Shown one piece after another: positions 43,320 to 57,290 of a stretch of 64,000 nt of DNA. The notes below the pieces were generated by a model. The model made no database searches and was not told where the DNA came from. It saw only the letters and a list, made by a program, of their open reading frames with translations. A program made the translations under genes and the position numbers. Within the stretch, counting starts at the first letter, position 1; every line of letters begins with the position of its first letter. This stretch comes from Doris montereyensis. Its lineage: Eukaryota; Mollusca; Gastropoda; Nudibranchia; Dorididae. The stretch lies in the NCBI GenBank assembly GCA_037039925.1, contig JAXRKP010000472.1, positions 5,001 through 69,000 on the forward strand, in the 5' to 3' direction.

Positions 43320-45690
43320 TGAAGCACTATCGCATATTCGAGCGAATACGGACAGGGAGAGGAGAGAGGAGAGAAAGAAAACAACACCAGAATATAATGT
43401 ATATGTTAACAAATGACTTTGAATCAAACACAACACTCAATAGAAACACACTGGCCCAGTCCAGGGCAAAACAAGAAAACAAGACGAGGATGCAGAGATG
43501 GCAGACATGGACGTATAAAGACAATCAGTTCCAAGCAAAGGACAAGCGACAGGTTCAAGCAGGAGGGAATAAATAGAAAGAACATAATTGAAAGAACATC
43601 TCAAAATATAACCAGCGAACAAACAAAAATGAAAACTAACTGCTATCGCCGTAAAACTCATCTTGTGGGGAATACACCATCTCACAAACCAAGTCAAAAA
43701 TCGCCTGGTCAATCAAACGAAAAGCGTAACAATCCAAAGTCCAGGCCACTGAAAGCTTTGGTTGTCAATATTCATGGAATTCACAACAAATTAGAGTCGA
43801 TATAATTACAAAACACTTCCAAACCTGACACTCTGTTTGGTACTGCAACTTGGGCATTAGACGAAATGACCAGCGGTGAACTTTTCCCACACCATGTCGA
43901 TCAATACAGGTGGGGATTGTAGTTTTGTGTTTTTTAAAACAATTTATTAGTAACACCTGGAGATCAATTTGATTCCAGTTGTGAAATAGTGTGAGCAAAA
44001 ATTGAAACCATCTGTTGTAAATCAGTATATTTGGAAATCTATTATCACCATCATTACAACAAGATGAACGGTCTAGAGGAACTATCAAAATCACTGAACA
44101 AACTACCCAAAACTCCTTGCGTCTTGCTAGCTGGCGATTTCAATGAATCAGATATTGACTGGCATAAAGGAGTAATCAAACCAGACAACCTGTGCACATA
44201 CAAGAACAGTGAAGAATTTTGTTCCAATCCCATGACACAACCCGTGGACATGGACTAGAACAAATGGTTATTTTTAACACAAAGAGTAGGAATATACTTG
44301 TACTTGACCTGCTGTTCACAACTAAACCAACTCATGTGGACGGCATTAGTGCAATACCAGAAATAAGAGATCATGACAACATTGTCGAAGTGAAATTTCA
44401 GATCGGTGCCAATATCCAAAAAATGTAAACCTCTAAAGTCTGGAAATATTAAAAGTCAGATTTTAACGAGGTCAAAAGATGACACGACTTCACACTTCCT
44501 CATCTACTCCAGTAAAAGTATATTTAGAAATATTCATGAAAATTTGACAACCTTCAAAGATAAATTGTTGGACACTATGAAAACCAATATACCATAAAAA
44601 TTAGCAGTTCACGATTTAATCTGCCATTCACGAATAAAGGCTTGCAGTTGCACCAACTGAAGAGGAAAAAAAATCGTGCATACAAAAAAGCAAACCACAT
44701 AACAAGAGCAATACATAAAAACATTTACAAAGCTAAGGAAAGATGTTCAAAGGCTCTACGAAAAGCACGCAGAGACTTTATGAACGATGTAGTTTTTTTA
44801 GTTGACAACCTCAAAAAAACAGCTCAAAAGCTTTTTACAGCTAGAAACTCAAAGTAGATTCAAACAGACATTCAACAGCTAATAGACAAAAATGAAAATC
44901 TACAATCATAGTCAAAATATAGCCAATATACTGGCAGCAGTTTCAATCTGTATTTACCAAAAGAAATTTGGACTACATGTCTTACTTAGACTTGCCTTCT
45001 GTCGAAAAGCCAAACATGCATGATATCCACAAATCCAAGCACTATTCGATCAATCAGTATGGAATGTACTTAATGACTGCATATCGACATAAAAAGCAAG
45101 TTCACATGGTGATCTCGAACATATTGACTTCAGTCTTGGTCATCATTGGTCCTATTACCAACATGGTTTAGGCAAAAGGCGTTTGATGTTCTTCATTAAA
45201 ATGCTACTGACCAAACTTGATCACTATGAGTATGAGATTAGGGGCAGTACCATAGATTGGATTAGATCAGTCCTCAATAACCACATTCAATCAGTGACCA
45301 TTGACCCCCTCAATAATCGCTTCGGGAGTACCCCAGGGTACAGTGATGGGACCGGCATTGTTCGTACTGCATCTGAATGATCTCCCCAACAACTTATCAT
45401 CAACAGTGAGATTATTTGCTGATGACTGTGTAGTATACGGAGAAATACACGGCACAGAAGACAACATACAACTCAAAGAGTCTGTAATCACGATATTGCT
45501 GGTTCAACCTTTGTGTAAGTCTAATCACGACATTGTTAGTTCAACCTCTGTGTAAGTCTGCTAAATGAATGGTAGACAAGATGAATGGTGACGCGTTAAA
45601 ATGTGCCCTTCTTCAGTTTTCGTCATCAAGATCACCAGTAAATCACAGTTACACCATCTATAACTGTGAATTAAAAACTTACACAGGAGT
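43320..45690 (+). mobile_element. Decayed Jockey/CR1-like non-LTR retrotransposon (LINE), ORF2 remnant
   Basis: Pieces of one ORF2 lie in order in several plus frames. A basic N-terminus and LKALVVNIHGIHNK (about 43,750-43,800) match the start of an APE endonuclease. LLAGDFNESDIDW (about 44,125-44,163) and IPEIRDHDN (about 44,360-44,385) are endonuclease core motifs. A Lys-rich linker follows (44,660-44,850). Reverse-transcriptase motifs are YEIRGSTIDWIRSVL (about 45,228-45,275), GVPQGTVMGPALF (about 45,325-45,363) and LFADDCVVY (about 45,412-45,438), the last with an intact catalytic DD pair. The thumb piece SYTIYNCELKT is at about 45,645-45,680. Multiple stops and frame changes make it non-functional. 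Two satellite units interrupt it at 45,485-45,560. Confidence 0.8.
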
Positions 45691-47905
45691 TTAGCCAGCA
45701 ATGTCGTGATTACAGACTTACACAGGGATTGAACCAGCAATGTCGTGATTACAGACTTGATTGAACCAGTAATGTCGTGACTTACACAGGATTGAACCAG
45801 TAATGTCGTGATTACACTTATACAGGATTGAACCAGTAATGTTGTGATTGAACCAGTTAATGTCGTGATTACACTTATACAGGGATTGAACCAGTAATGT
45901 TGTGATTACAGACTTAAACAGGATTGAACCAGCAATATCGTGATTACAGACTTACACAGGGATTGAACCAGTAATGTTGTGATTACAGACTTAAACAGAG
46001 GATTGAACCAGCAATGTCGTGATTACAGACTTACACAGGGATTGAACCAGCAATGTTGTGATTACAGACTTACACAGGAGTTGAACCAGCAATGTCGTGA
46101 TTACAGACTTACACAGGGGTTGAACCAGTAATGTCGTGATTACAGACTTACACATGAGTTAAACCAGCAATGTCGTGATTACAGACTTATACAAGGGTTG
46201 AACCAGTAATGTCGTGATTACATACTTACACAATGGTTAAACCAGCAATATCGTGATTACAAACTTACACAAGGGTTGAACCAGTATTGTCAAGATTAGA
46301 CTTACACAGGGATTGAACCAGCAATATCGTGATTACAGACTTACAGGGGTTGAACCAGCAATGTTGTGATTAGACTTACACAGAGATTAAACCAGCAATG
46401 TCGTGATTACAGACTTACACAGGGATTGAACCAGCAATGTTGTGATTACAGACTTACACAGAGGTTGAACTAACAATGTCATGATTAGACTTACACAAAG
46501 GTTGAACCAGCAATATCGTGATTACAGACTTACACAGGAGTTGAACCAGTAATGTTGTGATTACAGACTTACACAGGAGTTGAACCAGCAATGTCTTACA
46601 AACTTACACAGAGGTTGAACCAGCAATGTTGTGATTACAAACTTAGACAAGGTTGAACCAGCAATATCGTGATTACAGACTTACATAGGGGTCGAATCAG
46701 TATTATCATGATTACAAACTTACACAGGGGTTGAACCAGCATGTTGTGATTACAAATTTACACAGGGGTTGAACTAGCATTGTTGTCGTGATTACAAACT
46801 TACACAGGGGTTGAACCAGCATTGTTGTCGTGATTAACAATATACACAGGGGTTGAACCAGCAATATAATGATTACAAATTTACGCAGGGGTTGAACCAG
46901 CAATGTTGTCGTGATTACAAACTTACACAGGGGTTGAACCAGCAATGTTGTCGTATTACAAACTTACACAGGGGTTGAACCAGCAATGTTGTCGTGATTA
47001 CAAACTCACACAGGGTTGAACCAATAATGTTGTCGTGATCACAAATTTACACAGGGGTTGAAGCTGCATTGTTGTCGTGTTTACAAATTTACACAGGGGT
47101 TGAACAAGCAATGTTGTCATCATTACAAACTTACACAGGGGTTGAACCAGCATTATTGTCGTGATTATAAATTTACACAGGGTTGAACCAGCATTGTTGT
47201 CTTGATTACACATTTACACAGGGGTTGAACCAGCATTGTTGTCGTGATAACAAATTATGCAGGGGTTAAACCAGCATTGTAGTTGTGATAACAAATTATA
47301 CACGGGTTGAACTAGCATTGTTGTCGTGATTACAAATTTACACAGGGGCTGGACCAGTGATTACAAACTCACACAGGGGTTGAACCAGCAATATTGTGAT
47401 TACAAATTTAAACAGCGGTTGAACCAGCATTGTTGTCGTAATTACAAATATACACAGGGGTTGAACCAGCATTGTTGTCGTCATTATAAACCTACACAGG
47501 GGTTGAACCTGCAATATCGTGATTACAAATTTACACAGCGGTTGAACCAGCATTGTTGTCATAATTACAAATATACACAGGGGTTGAACCAGTATTGTTG
47601 TCGTGATTACAAACTAACACAGGGGTTGAACCAGCAATATCATGATTACAAATATACACAGGGGTTGATCCAGCATTGTTGTCGTGATTACAAACTTACA
47701 CAGGGGTTGAACCAGCATTATTGTCATGATTACAAACTTACACAGGAGTTGAACCAGCAATATTGTGATTACAAATATACACAGGGGTTGAACCAGCATT
47801 ATTGTCATGATTACAAACTTACACAGGAGTTGAACCAGCAATATTGTGATTACAAATTTACGGGGGTTGAACCAGCATTGTTGTCGTGATTACACATTTA
47901 CAACA
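45485..47905. repeat. ~39-43-bp tandem array, about 60 units, with two inverted units inside the LINE
   Basis: Unit ATTACAGACTTACACAGGGA plus TTGAACCAGCAATGTCGTG. The two units at 45,485-45,555 are inverted; the main block 45,690-47,905 is direct. The left half has GTCGTGATTACAG forms and the right half GTTGTCGTGATTACAAA forms (4 bp longer). Confidence 0.92.
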
Positions 47906-48524
47906 CAGCTTTTGCCGCATCACCTGCGTGAGGACTACAAAAAAGTCTCAGGAAGCAAAGGAAAAGGCCGAAAGTGCTAGTGCTAGTGAAAGATGTAGAT
48001 AGTCTCATTTTAAAGTTATCTTTTTCATCTGATAGCACACCAAGTTTTATGTTACCGCAACTCATCTTTAGTATTTCAAGGCCCAAAATTTCCCATACAA
48101 AAAACTTTTATTTCTTGCAGGTTTGTCTGCACAGAAGGCAAAGACAGAAAATGAAACGGAAAAAATTTTTTTAATTTTAAAAGCCCAACGATTCAGTGAC
48201 ACGACTTTTATTGAATTCGGAAATTGGTTCCTGATTGCTCAAATGATTGAAGTCAGGGAAGTAAAAAACATCAAATAGGTCTAAAAGTTAACATTGAAAA
48301 TAAAGCAACCATCTTTGCAAGGAAATTTGGTCTAAAAAGTAAGTTTTCATTAAAAATGAACAATCATTTATACAAAAGAAATGATGTCTAGGGATTTAAG
48401 AAGAAAGTTTCTTTAAAAAATGTAAGTTTACATTGAAAAAAACGAATCCATGATCTCAGGATGGCGAAACTAGCCGCATAACAACTGATCACACCGAGGC
48501 AGGATGAAAAAAGGTCTGTATTAG

Positions 48525-48690
48525 GAGTCAATTTATAAAACTTGGATTCAAATTTGCAAAACTCAGATTCAAATTTGCAAAACTAGGAGTCAAATTTGCA
48601 AAACTGGGAGTCAAATTTGCAAAATTAGGATTCAAATTTGTAAAACTCGGATTCAAATTTGCAAAACTAGAATTCAAATATGCAAAGCCT
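48525..48690. repeat. 21-bp tandem array, about 8 units
   Basis: Unit AGGATTCAAATTTGCAAAAC plus T, with AGGAGTCAAATTTG variants. Confidence 0.88.
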
Positions 48691-50429
48691 CTTGTCAGCG
48701 TTGAGTCATCTTTAGGCTAGATACACCACAAATCAGGGTTGGGGGAGAGAAATTTATCCTTTTGTTTCATTCAAGTAAATATGGATTATTAATTATCACA
48801 ATGAATGTCAAACATAAGTCAATTGCCCTTCACCCCTGACATAATTGTTGAGTGTAACATTAAAAAATAAAGCTATTTACCCACCATTTTAAAAAAAGAA
48901 AAGATTTTAATGAGGAAAATGATTCATTGGAGGATTCAAGTAAAATAAAGGTTTGTTCAAGTTCAAGGCTGTTGTTGTGGCAGATAAAGCCAGTGTTTAC
49001 CCCAGTTTCTATAGCAACAAGCCAGTCTGTCATAGATCTAGCTTCCCAGCTGATGCTTGTCCCCATCTGTACACAACTTGAGTGGGAAAAAAAGGGTTTA
49101 GTGTCTTTCACAGGTGTGGATGGGAGCAGCAGTGGTAAGTCATTGCAGGCCCTCACAAGGGCCGCGTCAGGTGCAACCTCAGCTGACATTACAATCATTG
49201 AATCACGAGAGCGATGAGTTTGAATGAAGACTTAAGGTCCTGAAATGGACAGTGAAGATGTGTGGGCCACGCTGACATCGCAACTGCAGTGCCAATGGAC
49301 GGAGTAGAAAACAGCGCACACCACCGGGTCCAGATGCTTATTCTTGCCAACTAGAAGTAGGAATAAGACAAAGCTGATTTCCTTTATGATTTCATAAGTT
49401 GGAAGAGCAAGGTAAGATAGGGCTGACAGTAATTAAAGTGGTGAGAGATCAGGTCTGGGTTCCCATTAGCGCCTCCGCTTCCAACTTCATCCAGTACCTC
49501 ATTGCATATCTTGCGAAAGGTTGTGACTGGGAGAGTGGAGACAAAGACTGACACACAGTAGGTAGGGACATCATCAAAGCAGTCAACAATAATCAGACAG
49601 TAATAGCAAGAGAGAGAAAAAACTTTATTCCTTGAACATCATCATCTTTAATAGCAGGGCAGATATCAGGCCGGCCACGTCTTTCATCTCGCAGATACAC
49701 AGGGCAGGCAAGACAAGGCACACTTTCACATCAGCAGTCGCACCCCTTTTGTACTCTCAACTGCACCCCAGCCCCCAACCAGCATTGTTATACCTTCCAT
49801 CCAATCAAAACACAAGCTCACTCCTGATCCCTCTCAAGACCAGTGACAATTTCTAGCAAGAAAAGGTCTCAATCCACGTTTCATGGCTGGATAAAACTTA
49901 TTAGTCTACATAATTGACAAAGTGGTGGGAAAGAGTGCGACTGAAATACATCTTCCAGCCCCTAAGCAGTGAAATGCTAACAATACAGTATGAGCAGAGA
50001 GCATCACTAGCATCATTCTAAATTCACAGGGTTTACATAACATACAAGCATATCAGACACAAAAACGATATCGGCACTAAGACAGGAAGTTCTAAGACAA
50101 CATAACACACACGCACAGGCAATACACTCGACATGACACACACCACCAGGGAAACATACACTCGCTTACACAAACGCTGGTTAACAAACACAGACGTTGT
50201 TTTGGCTTCACAACACACACTTGTTACTTTTCGCGGCCAAGAGTCTGCACTTACTTATGGGGCCAATTGTTAGTTAGTGTTAAGGATAATCACAAAACGC
50301 ACACAACTCTCTTGCATACACACATGCATACTCTAACAGGAAGAAAGGTACTAAGAATGGTAAAGAATTAATTATCTTAGGGCAGATTGATCTCTGCTAC
50401 ACAAGGAACACAACATTGGACCTAACATT

Positions 50430-50510
50430 AACATTGGAAGGATTCAAACCCAGAACCTCATGATCTCAAGTCTTGCAGCCTAAACACAAGGCTACAAGTA
50501 AAACGATTTG
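50430..50510 (-). mobile_element. tRNA-like SINE head fragment
   Basis: Minus strand: box-A-like TAGCCTTGTGTTTAGGCTGC and box-B-like GGGTTTGAATCC, with the spacing of the SINE-A heads. The body is absent. Confidence 0.5.
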
Positions 50511-51519
50511 TTTGAAGTAAACCCTGTCCACCATGGTGGTGATCTCAGGTTTCACAGCAGACTTATATTACTCACAACAGTCTGGGCGGGATATTAAATA
50601 TGTAGAAATAAAAATTCACAAAATAATTCGTAAATATCATAAAAATAAAGACAATGTGTTCAAATTTTATGAATAATAAGCCTTCTAAATTTCGTGATAT
50701 AAACGTCTGAAAATAGTATTTGGATTAGACTCTTGAAAGAGTTTGTAAATGGCTCTTTTGGTATAGACTTACTATTTCATTCGTATGAATATCAATCAGA
50801 TCAGAGCACTCTACTAAAGTATGTTAAATAGCAAAAGGCAATCACAAATCACAAGAATGACAGAATGGCTGGTCGTCAGAGGCCAACAGGAAAAATTACA
50901 AAACATACAATTCAAAATTATCTCCTAATGATGTGGTTGCCTGGTGTCGTCTTGTTTTTCAACAAACGCTGACATGAAATGCTTTGATTTTACTCCTTAA
51001 CATAATTATGAATGTATGTACAGAAAAAGATGCAAGGAAAAAAAATCTATCCCAAAATCTATCCTCTGTGATTGTGCACATTTATGCAAGTCAAAATTTC
51101 ACAGCTATGAAAAGCTGGCAGGCTAACATAAAACAAAAGTATCATTTAGAGGAGAAGAGATCTGCAAGAAAGATTTCTATAATGAATTAGTATCAAGTGA
51201 AAGTCTTGTTTAAAAAAAAATCCAACAACCTTTAACATGACAAAAAAAAGGTCACTCAAATCAAATTCGGTGTTTTCCACATGATTACTCAGACCAAACT
51301 GATTTTCATCGCCTTCGTTTTGTGTCAATATCTCGCTGGTGACACTTCTTTGATGTCTTGAAAGCACGAAAAAAAACACTTTTTCTTGACCACATCTGGG
51401 AGATTCGTTTTCCTAACAAATAAAACCCAATCATTTTAAAACAAGGGTTGGTTATGAATTTTATGATGTGATGGAAAACAGGTTCCCTACTTATTGTAAG
51501 TCTAGTTTGTTTCAGTGCA

Positions 51520-51645
51520 ATTTACCATCTACTATGTGTGGGGATCTCAGGGGGAGAATGAAAGAGGAAACGGCAAGAGAAAGAGTATGTGAAAGTAAGA
51601 GTGCAAGGCATAAAGTAGGACCTACCAGTAGGGCCCGCCAAACGT
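51520..51645 (-). mobile_element. Family-D copy
   Basis: Contains GGGGATCTCAGGGGGAGAAT, GTGAAAGTAAGAG and TAGGACCTACCAGTAGGGCC, matching the family. Confidence 0.55.
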
Positions 51646-53554
51646 ACATATTCAATTTTCATATGCAAACTTTGATACTGAAATGAAAGAAAAGAACACA
51701 CAGAACAGGACAAGAAGGAGAAATTCTTCATAAAAAGATACCGAAGCCCCAACGAACAAATATGGGACTGACAGTGGCAAGACAGACAGTGAGAAAAAAA
51801 TATGGGGTGAGTAATCCATCTTTCCCTGTCTGTTCTCTTCTGGCTTCTATTGATAGCAGCCCTGAGATGACAGCATATTGTGGATGGGATAAATTTCAAT
51901 GAAACAAAAAAAACCCAAAGCACACTAGACTTTCTCTCCATCCTATTCTCTTAAATGATGAAGCCTATTGGTTAAACTTAACGGTTTATTTCCTTCACTC
52001 TCTTTAAGCCGTCACTAAAACTTTTCCTTGTGCTTTGCTGTGGCCGTGTATATACATGTTGGTATATGAGGCTAGTTCAAAAATTGATAAAACGTATAGA
52101 AAGGTAAAACACGACATTGATGCCATGTATGGCTTTCTTTGCAAACATAATATGTTTTAACATCAAAATCAAAACAAAAAAACCTTTGAGCTGAAAATAT
52201 ATCACATGTGTGGCTAGGGCACTCAGTTGCAAAGTATAACATATTGGAACACTGCAGAACAGTAAACTCTGTTGTAACGTATAACATATTGGAACACAGC
52301 ATAATAGCAAAACACGCAAACTGTGACTCAAAAAGTCACCTAGAAGAACAAGACAAGACAGTTGCGTTTGGGTAAAAACTATCACAAGCACATAGTTATA
52401 AAAAATTGCTTGGGATCAAGAAATCCTTTCGTTGCAAAGCAGAATAAAACTCTGACACCGACTCCCTGTATCTGCACATGAGTACAATCAAGTTTTGCAC
52501 GTAGCCACCATTAAAAAAATAATAAAATAATAAATAAAGAAGAAAATTAATTTTTGCTTTAAGCATCTGTCAAATAAAAAGTTTGAGTGACACATCCATG
52601 ACATTGTGAAAGAGAAAACTCATATAGCATACAGCATAATACTAGAGCTAAAGGTCAGATGTGAACATTGCACTTGTGAGATCGTGCCATTAAAAACTCG
52701 TACCAGTTGATACAAAGTCATAATTGCCAACCTGTTCAAATGGAAATACCAATTCCTACTGTGCAAATTAATTCTAGCTTGCACGACGGTCAGTAATATT
52801 CCAGAAAACATTGATAATTTAACTTGCATTATCCCCTTCCGATCGCTGATCTTTCTTTGCGAAATGCGACCGTAGTTTGTGAACTCAGAGTAGCATATCT
52901 GGACTTTGACCCCAATTTCGTTGAGCCTCTGCTGTTAACTTAAGGTTTCTTTAATAAAAAAATAAATATGGTTAACCTTAATATACATACTTTTCAAGGT
53001 AAATACAAACTTACAGATTCAAAGCCAAAAAAACCCCCACAACATACGTAATGTATTTTTTACATACTGGTTGGCAACTATGCAAAGCCTAAAATGTCAA
53101 ACAACAAGATTTCGTGATATGTCCATAACAGGGTAAAAGCAAAATATTCATGAAGCATAATAATAGAGCTTGAAAGTCAGATATGAACATTAAATTCCTG
53201 AAATTTTGTTTTTACAAGCTCAAACGAGTTGATATAGAGTTTTGAAATCTCTGATATTGAATCCATCTACAACAAAATGGATCCTAACCAGTTATAAGGA
53301 TTTACTGTGAACAACAATTTGGATTTTGAACTAAAAACCACTGTTTATCCTGTCCTGTAACATAATAACATATTATGGCACAATGAGTCATCTAATGTTT
53401 ATGAAAAATCTTGTGAAAACAATAATTAAAAGCCCAGTTTCATAAATACACAATTACAATATTACAACAAATATCACATTAATCGATTTACTTATGGTTG
53501 AGCAATTAAAATACAACAGTGGTGAAATTAAGCCCATTAAGCCAGCTTTGACCT

Positions 53555-54890
53555 GCAAATGAGTTTGACATTGCAAATGAGTTTGACCTGCAAATGAGTT
53601 TGAGTTTGACATTGTTAATGAGTTTGACATTGCTAATGAGTTTGACATTGCAAATGAGTTTGACATTGCAAATGAGTTTGACCTGCAAATGAGTTTGACA
53701 TTGCTAATGAGTTTGACCTGCAAATGAGTTTGACATTGTTAATGAGTTTGACATTGCTAATGAGTTTGACCTGCAAATGAGTTTGACATTGCAAATGAGT
53801 TTGACCTGCAAATGAGTTTGACATTGCAAATGAGTTTGACATACAAATGAGTTTGACATGCAAATGAGTTTGACATTGCAAATGAGTTTGACATTGCAAA
53901 TGAGTTTGACATGCAAATGAGTTTGACATTGCTAATGAGTTTGACATTGCTAATGAGTTTGACATTGCAAATGAGTTTGACATTGCAAATTAGTTTGCTA
54001 ATGAGTTTGACATTGCTAATGAGTTTGACATTGCAAATGAGTTTGACATTGCTAATGCAAATGAGTTTGACATTGCTGCAAATGAGTTTGACATTGCAAA
54101 TGAGTTTGACATGCAAATGAGTTTGACATTGCTAATGAGTTTGACATTGCAAATGAGTTTGACATTGCAAAAATGAGTTTGACATTGCTAATGAGTTTGA
54201 CATTGCTAATGAGTTTGATTGCAAATGAGTTTGACATGCAAACATTGCATGAAATGAGTTTGTTTGACATGCAAACATTGCAAATGAGTTTGACATTGCA
54301 AATGAGTTTGACATTGCAAAGAGTTTGACATGCAAATGAGTTTGACATTGCAAATGAGTTTGACATTGCAAATGAGTTTGACATGCAAATGAGTTTGACA
54401 TTGCAAATGAGTTTGACATGACAAATGAGTTTGACATGCAAATGAGTTTGACATGCAAATGAGTTTGACATGCAAATGAGTTTGACATGACTAAAAAATG
54501 AGTTTGACATGACAAACATGTCCAACAAAATAAAAACATGCAAATGAAATGAGTTTGACACAATAAGTTTGCAAATGAGTTTCATTGCAAATGAGTTTCA
54601 CATGCAAATGAGTTTGACATGCAAATGAGTTTGATATGCAAATGAGTTTGACAAAATACAAATGAGTTTGACATGCAAATGAGTTTGACATACAAATGAG
54701 TTTGACATGCAATGAGTTTCACATACAAATGAGTTTGACATGCAATGAGTTTGACATGCAAATGAGTTTGACATGCAAATGAGTTTGACATGCAAATGAG
54801 TTTGACATGCAAATGAGTTTGACATGCAAATGAGTTTGACATTGCAAATGAGTTTCACATGCAAATGAGTTTCACATGCAAGCTACTTGA
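53555..54890. repeat. 17/18-bp tandem array, about 74 units
   Basis: Units GCAAATGAGTTTGACAT (17) and GCAAATGAGTTTGACATT (18), with GCTAATGAG and GACCTGCAAATGAG variants. 18-mers dominate the left part and 17-mers the right part. Confidence 0.93.
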
Positions 54891-54944
54891 TGACTTAAAT
54901 AAAAAATGATCTAAAACAGTTTAAAAACATCATCTAAAAAACCG

Positions 54945-57290
54945 TCATGTCCAAGAAAATAAAAACCATGACTAAAACAGCTACCGTCATGTCCAACAAA
55001 ATAAAAACCATGATTGAAACACTTCATGTCCAACAAAATAAAAACCATGACTAAAACTTTTCATCCAACAAAATAAAAACCATGACTAAAACAGCTACCG
55101 TCATGTCAAAATAAAAACCATGACTAAAACAACCGTCATGTCCAACAAAATAAAAACCATGACTAAAACAGCTACCGTCATGTCCAAGAAAATAAAAACC
55201 ATGACTAAAACAGCTACCGTCATGTCCAAGTCATGTCCAACAAAAAATGACTAAAAAACCATGAAAATAAAACTGACTAAACAGCTACCGTCATGTCCAA
55301 CAAAATAAAAACCATGATTGAAACAGCTACCGTCATGTCCAACAAAATAAAAACCATGACTAAAACAGCTACGTCATGTGAAAATAAAAACCATGACTAA
55401 AACAGCTACCGTCATGTCCAAGAAAATAAAAACCAACTAAAACCGTCATGTCCAAGAAAATAAAAACCATGACTAAAACAGCTACCGTCATGTCCAACAA
55501 AATAAAAACCATGACTAAAACAGCTACCGTCATGTCCAACAAAATAAAAACCATGACTAAAACAGCTACCGTCATGTCCAACAAAATAAAAACCATGACT
55601 AAAACAGCTACCGTCATGTCCAAGAAAATAAAAACCATGACTAAAACAACCGTCATGTCCAACAAAATAAAAACCATGATTAAAACAGCTACCGTCATGT
55701 CCAACAAAATAAAAACCATGACTAAAACAGCTACCGTCATGTCCAACAAAATAAAAACCATGACTAAAAAACGTCATGTCCAACAAAATAAAAACCATGA
55801 CTAAAACAGCTACCGTCATGTCCAACAAAATAAAAACCATGATTGAAACAGCTACCGTCATGTCCAACAAAATAAAAACCATGACTAAAAACAGCTACAT
55901 GTCCAACAAAATAAAAACCGTCATGTCCAACAAAATAAAAACCATGACTAAAACAGCTACCGTCATGTCCAAGAAAATAAAAACCATGACTAAAACAGCT
56001 ACCGTCATGTCCAAAAAATAAAAACCATGACTAAAACAGCTACCGTCATGTCCAACAAAATAAAAACCATGACTAAAACAGCTACCGTCATGTCCAACAA
56101 AATAAAAACCATGATAAAACAGCTACCGTCATGTCCAACAAAATAAAAACCATGACTAAAACAGCTACCGTCATGTCCAACAAAATAAAAAAATAAAAAC
56201 CATGACTAAAACAGCTACCGTCATGTCCAACAAAATAAAAACCATGACTAAAACAGCTACCGTCATGTCCAACAAAATAAAAACCATGACTAAAACAGCT
56301 ACCGTCATGTCCAACAAAATAAAAACCATGACTAAAACAGCTACCGTCATGTCCAACAAAATAAAAACCATGACTAAAAAGCTACCGTCATGTCCAACAA
56401 AATAAAAACCATGACTAAAACAGCTACCGTCATGTCCAACAAAATAAAAACCATGACTAAAACAGCTACCGTCATGTCCAACAAAATAAAAACCATGACT
56501 AAAACAGCTACCGTCATGTCCAAGAAAATAAAAACCATGACTAAAACAGCTACCGTCATGTCCAACAAAATAAAAACCATGACTAAAACAGCTACCGTCA
56601 TGTCCAACAAAATAAAAACCATGACTAAAACAGCTACCGTCATGTCCAAGAAAATAAAAACCATGACTAAAACAGCTACCGTCATGTCCAACAAAATAAA
56701 AACCATGACTAAAACAGCTACCGTCATGTCCAACAAAATAAAAACCAGCTAAAACAGCTACGTCATGTCCAACAAAAAAAAACCATGACTAAAACAGCTA
56801 CCGTCATGTCCAACAAAATCATGACTAAAACAGCACCGTCAGAAAATAAAAACCATGACTAAAACAGCTACCGTCATGTCCAACAAAAAAAAACCATGAC
56901 TAAAAAACCGTCATGTCCAAGAAAATAAAAACCATGAGCTACAGCTACCGTCATGTCCAACAAAATAAAAACCATGACTAAAACAGCTACCGTCATGTCC
57001 AACAAAATAAAAACCATCCAACAAAATAAAAACCATGATTGAAAATATGTCCAACAAAAGCAATGATTAAACAGCTACCGTCAAAATAAAAACCATGTCC
57101 GTCATGTCCAAGAAAATAAAAACCATGATTGAAACAGCTACCATCATGTCCAAGAAAATAATGAAATACCATGACTAAAACGCTACCGTCATGTCAGAAA
57201 ATAAAAACCATGACTAAAATGGCTGTCATGTCCAACATAAAAACCATGATTAAAACAGCTATCACTTAAAACAGCTACCGTCATGATCCA
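54945..57290. repeat. 42-bp tandem array, about 55 units
   Basis: Unit GTCATGTCCAACAAAATAAA plus AACCATGACTAAAACAGCTACC. Most regular at 55,440-56,750, ragged at both ends. Multiple of three, so long spurious frames occur on both strands. Confidence 0.93.

Larger units (their letters stand above)
47906..53554. other. Mostly unique AT-rich DNA, no gene recognised
   Basis: I see no open exon with convincing borders. Contents: a Lys/Glu-rich plus-strand stretch near 47,930-47,995 (KSQEAKEKAESASASE) without a usable donor, the 21-bp array, a possible SINE relic at 48,985-49,215, a tRNA-like SINE head at 50,430-50,505, and a family-D copy at 51,520-51,645. Confidence 0.5.

Noticed and set aside
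47930..48175. Lys/Glu-rich plus-strand exon candidate followed by a TTCTTGCAG acceptor
   Set aside because: No usable donor after the first part and a stop soon after the second. Low-complexity sequence only.
48985..49215. Minus-strand frame of 112 codons
   Set aside because: Fragments resemble SINE-A parts (ATCTGTACACAACTTGAGTG against the CCCATTTGCACCTGGGTCTAG region). No splice borders or domain.
54945..57290. Frames reading MSNKIKTMTKTATV (plus) and VFILLDMTVAVLVM (minus)
   Set aside because: 42-bp satellite. The membrane-like minus-strand pattern is a by-product of poly-A-rich units, not a transmembrane protein.
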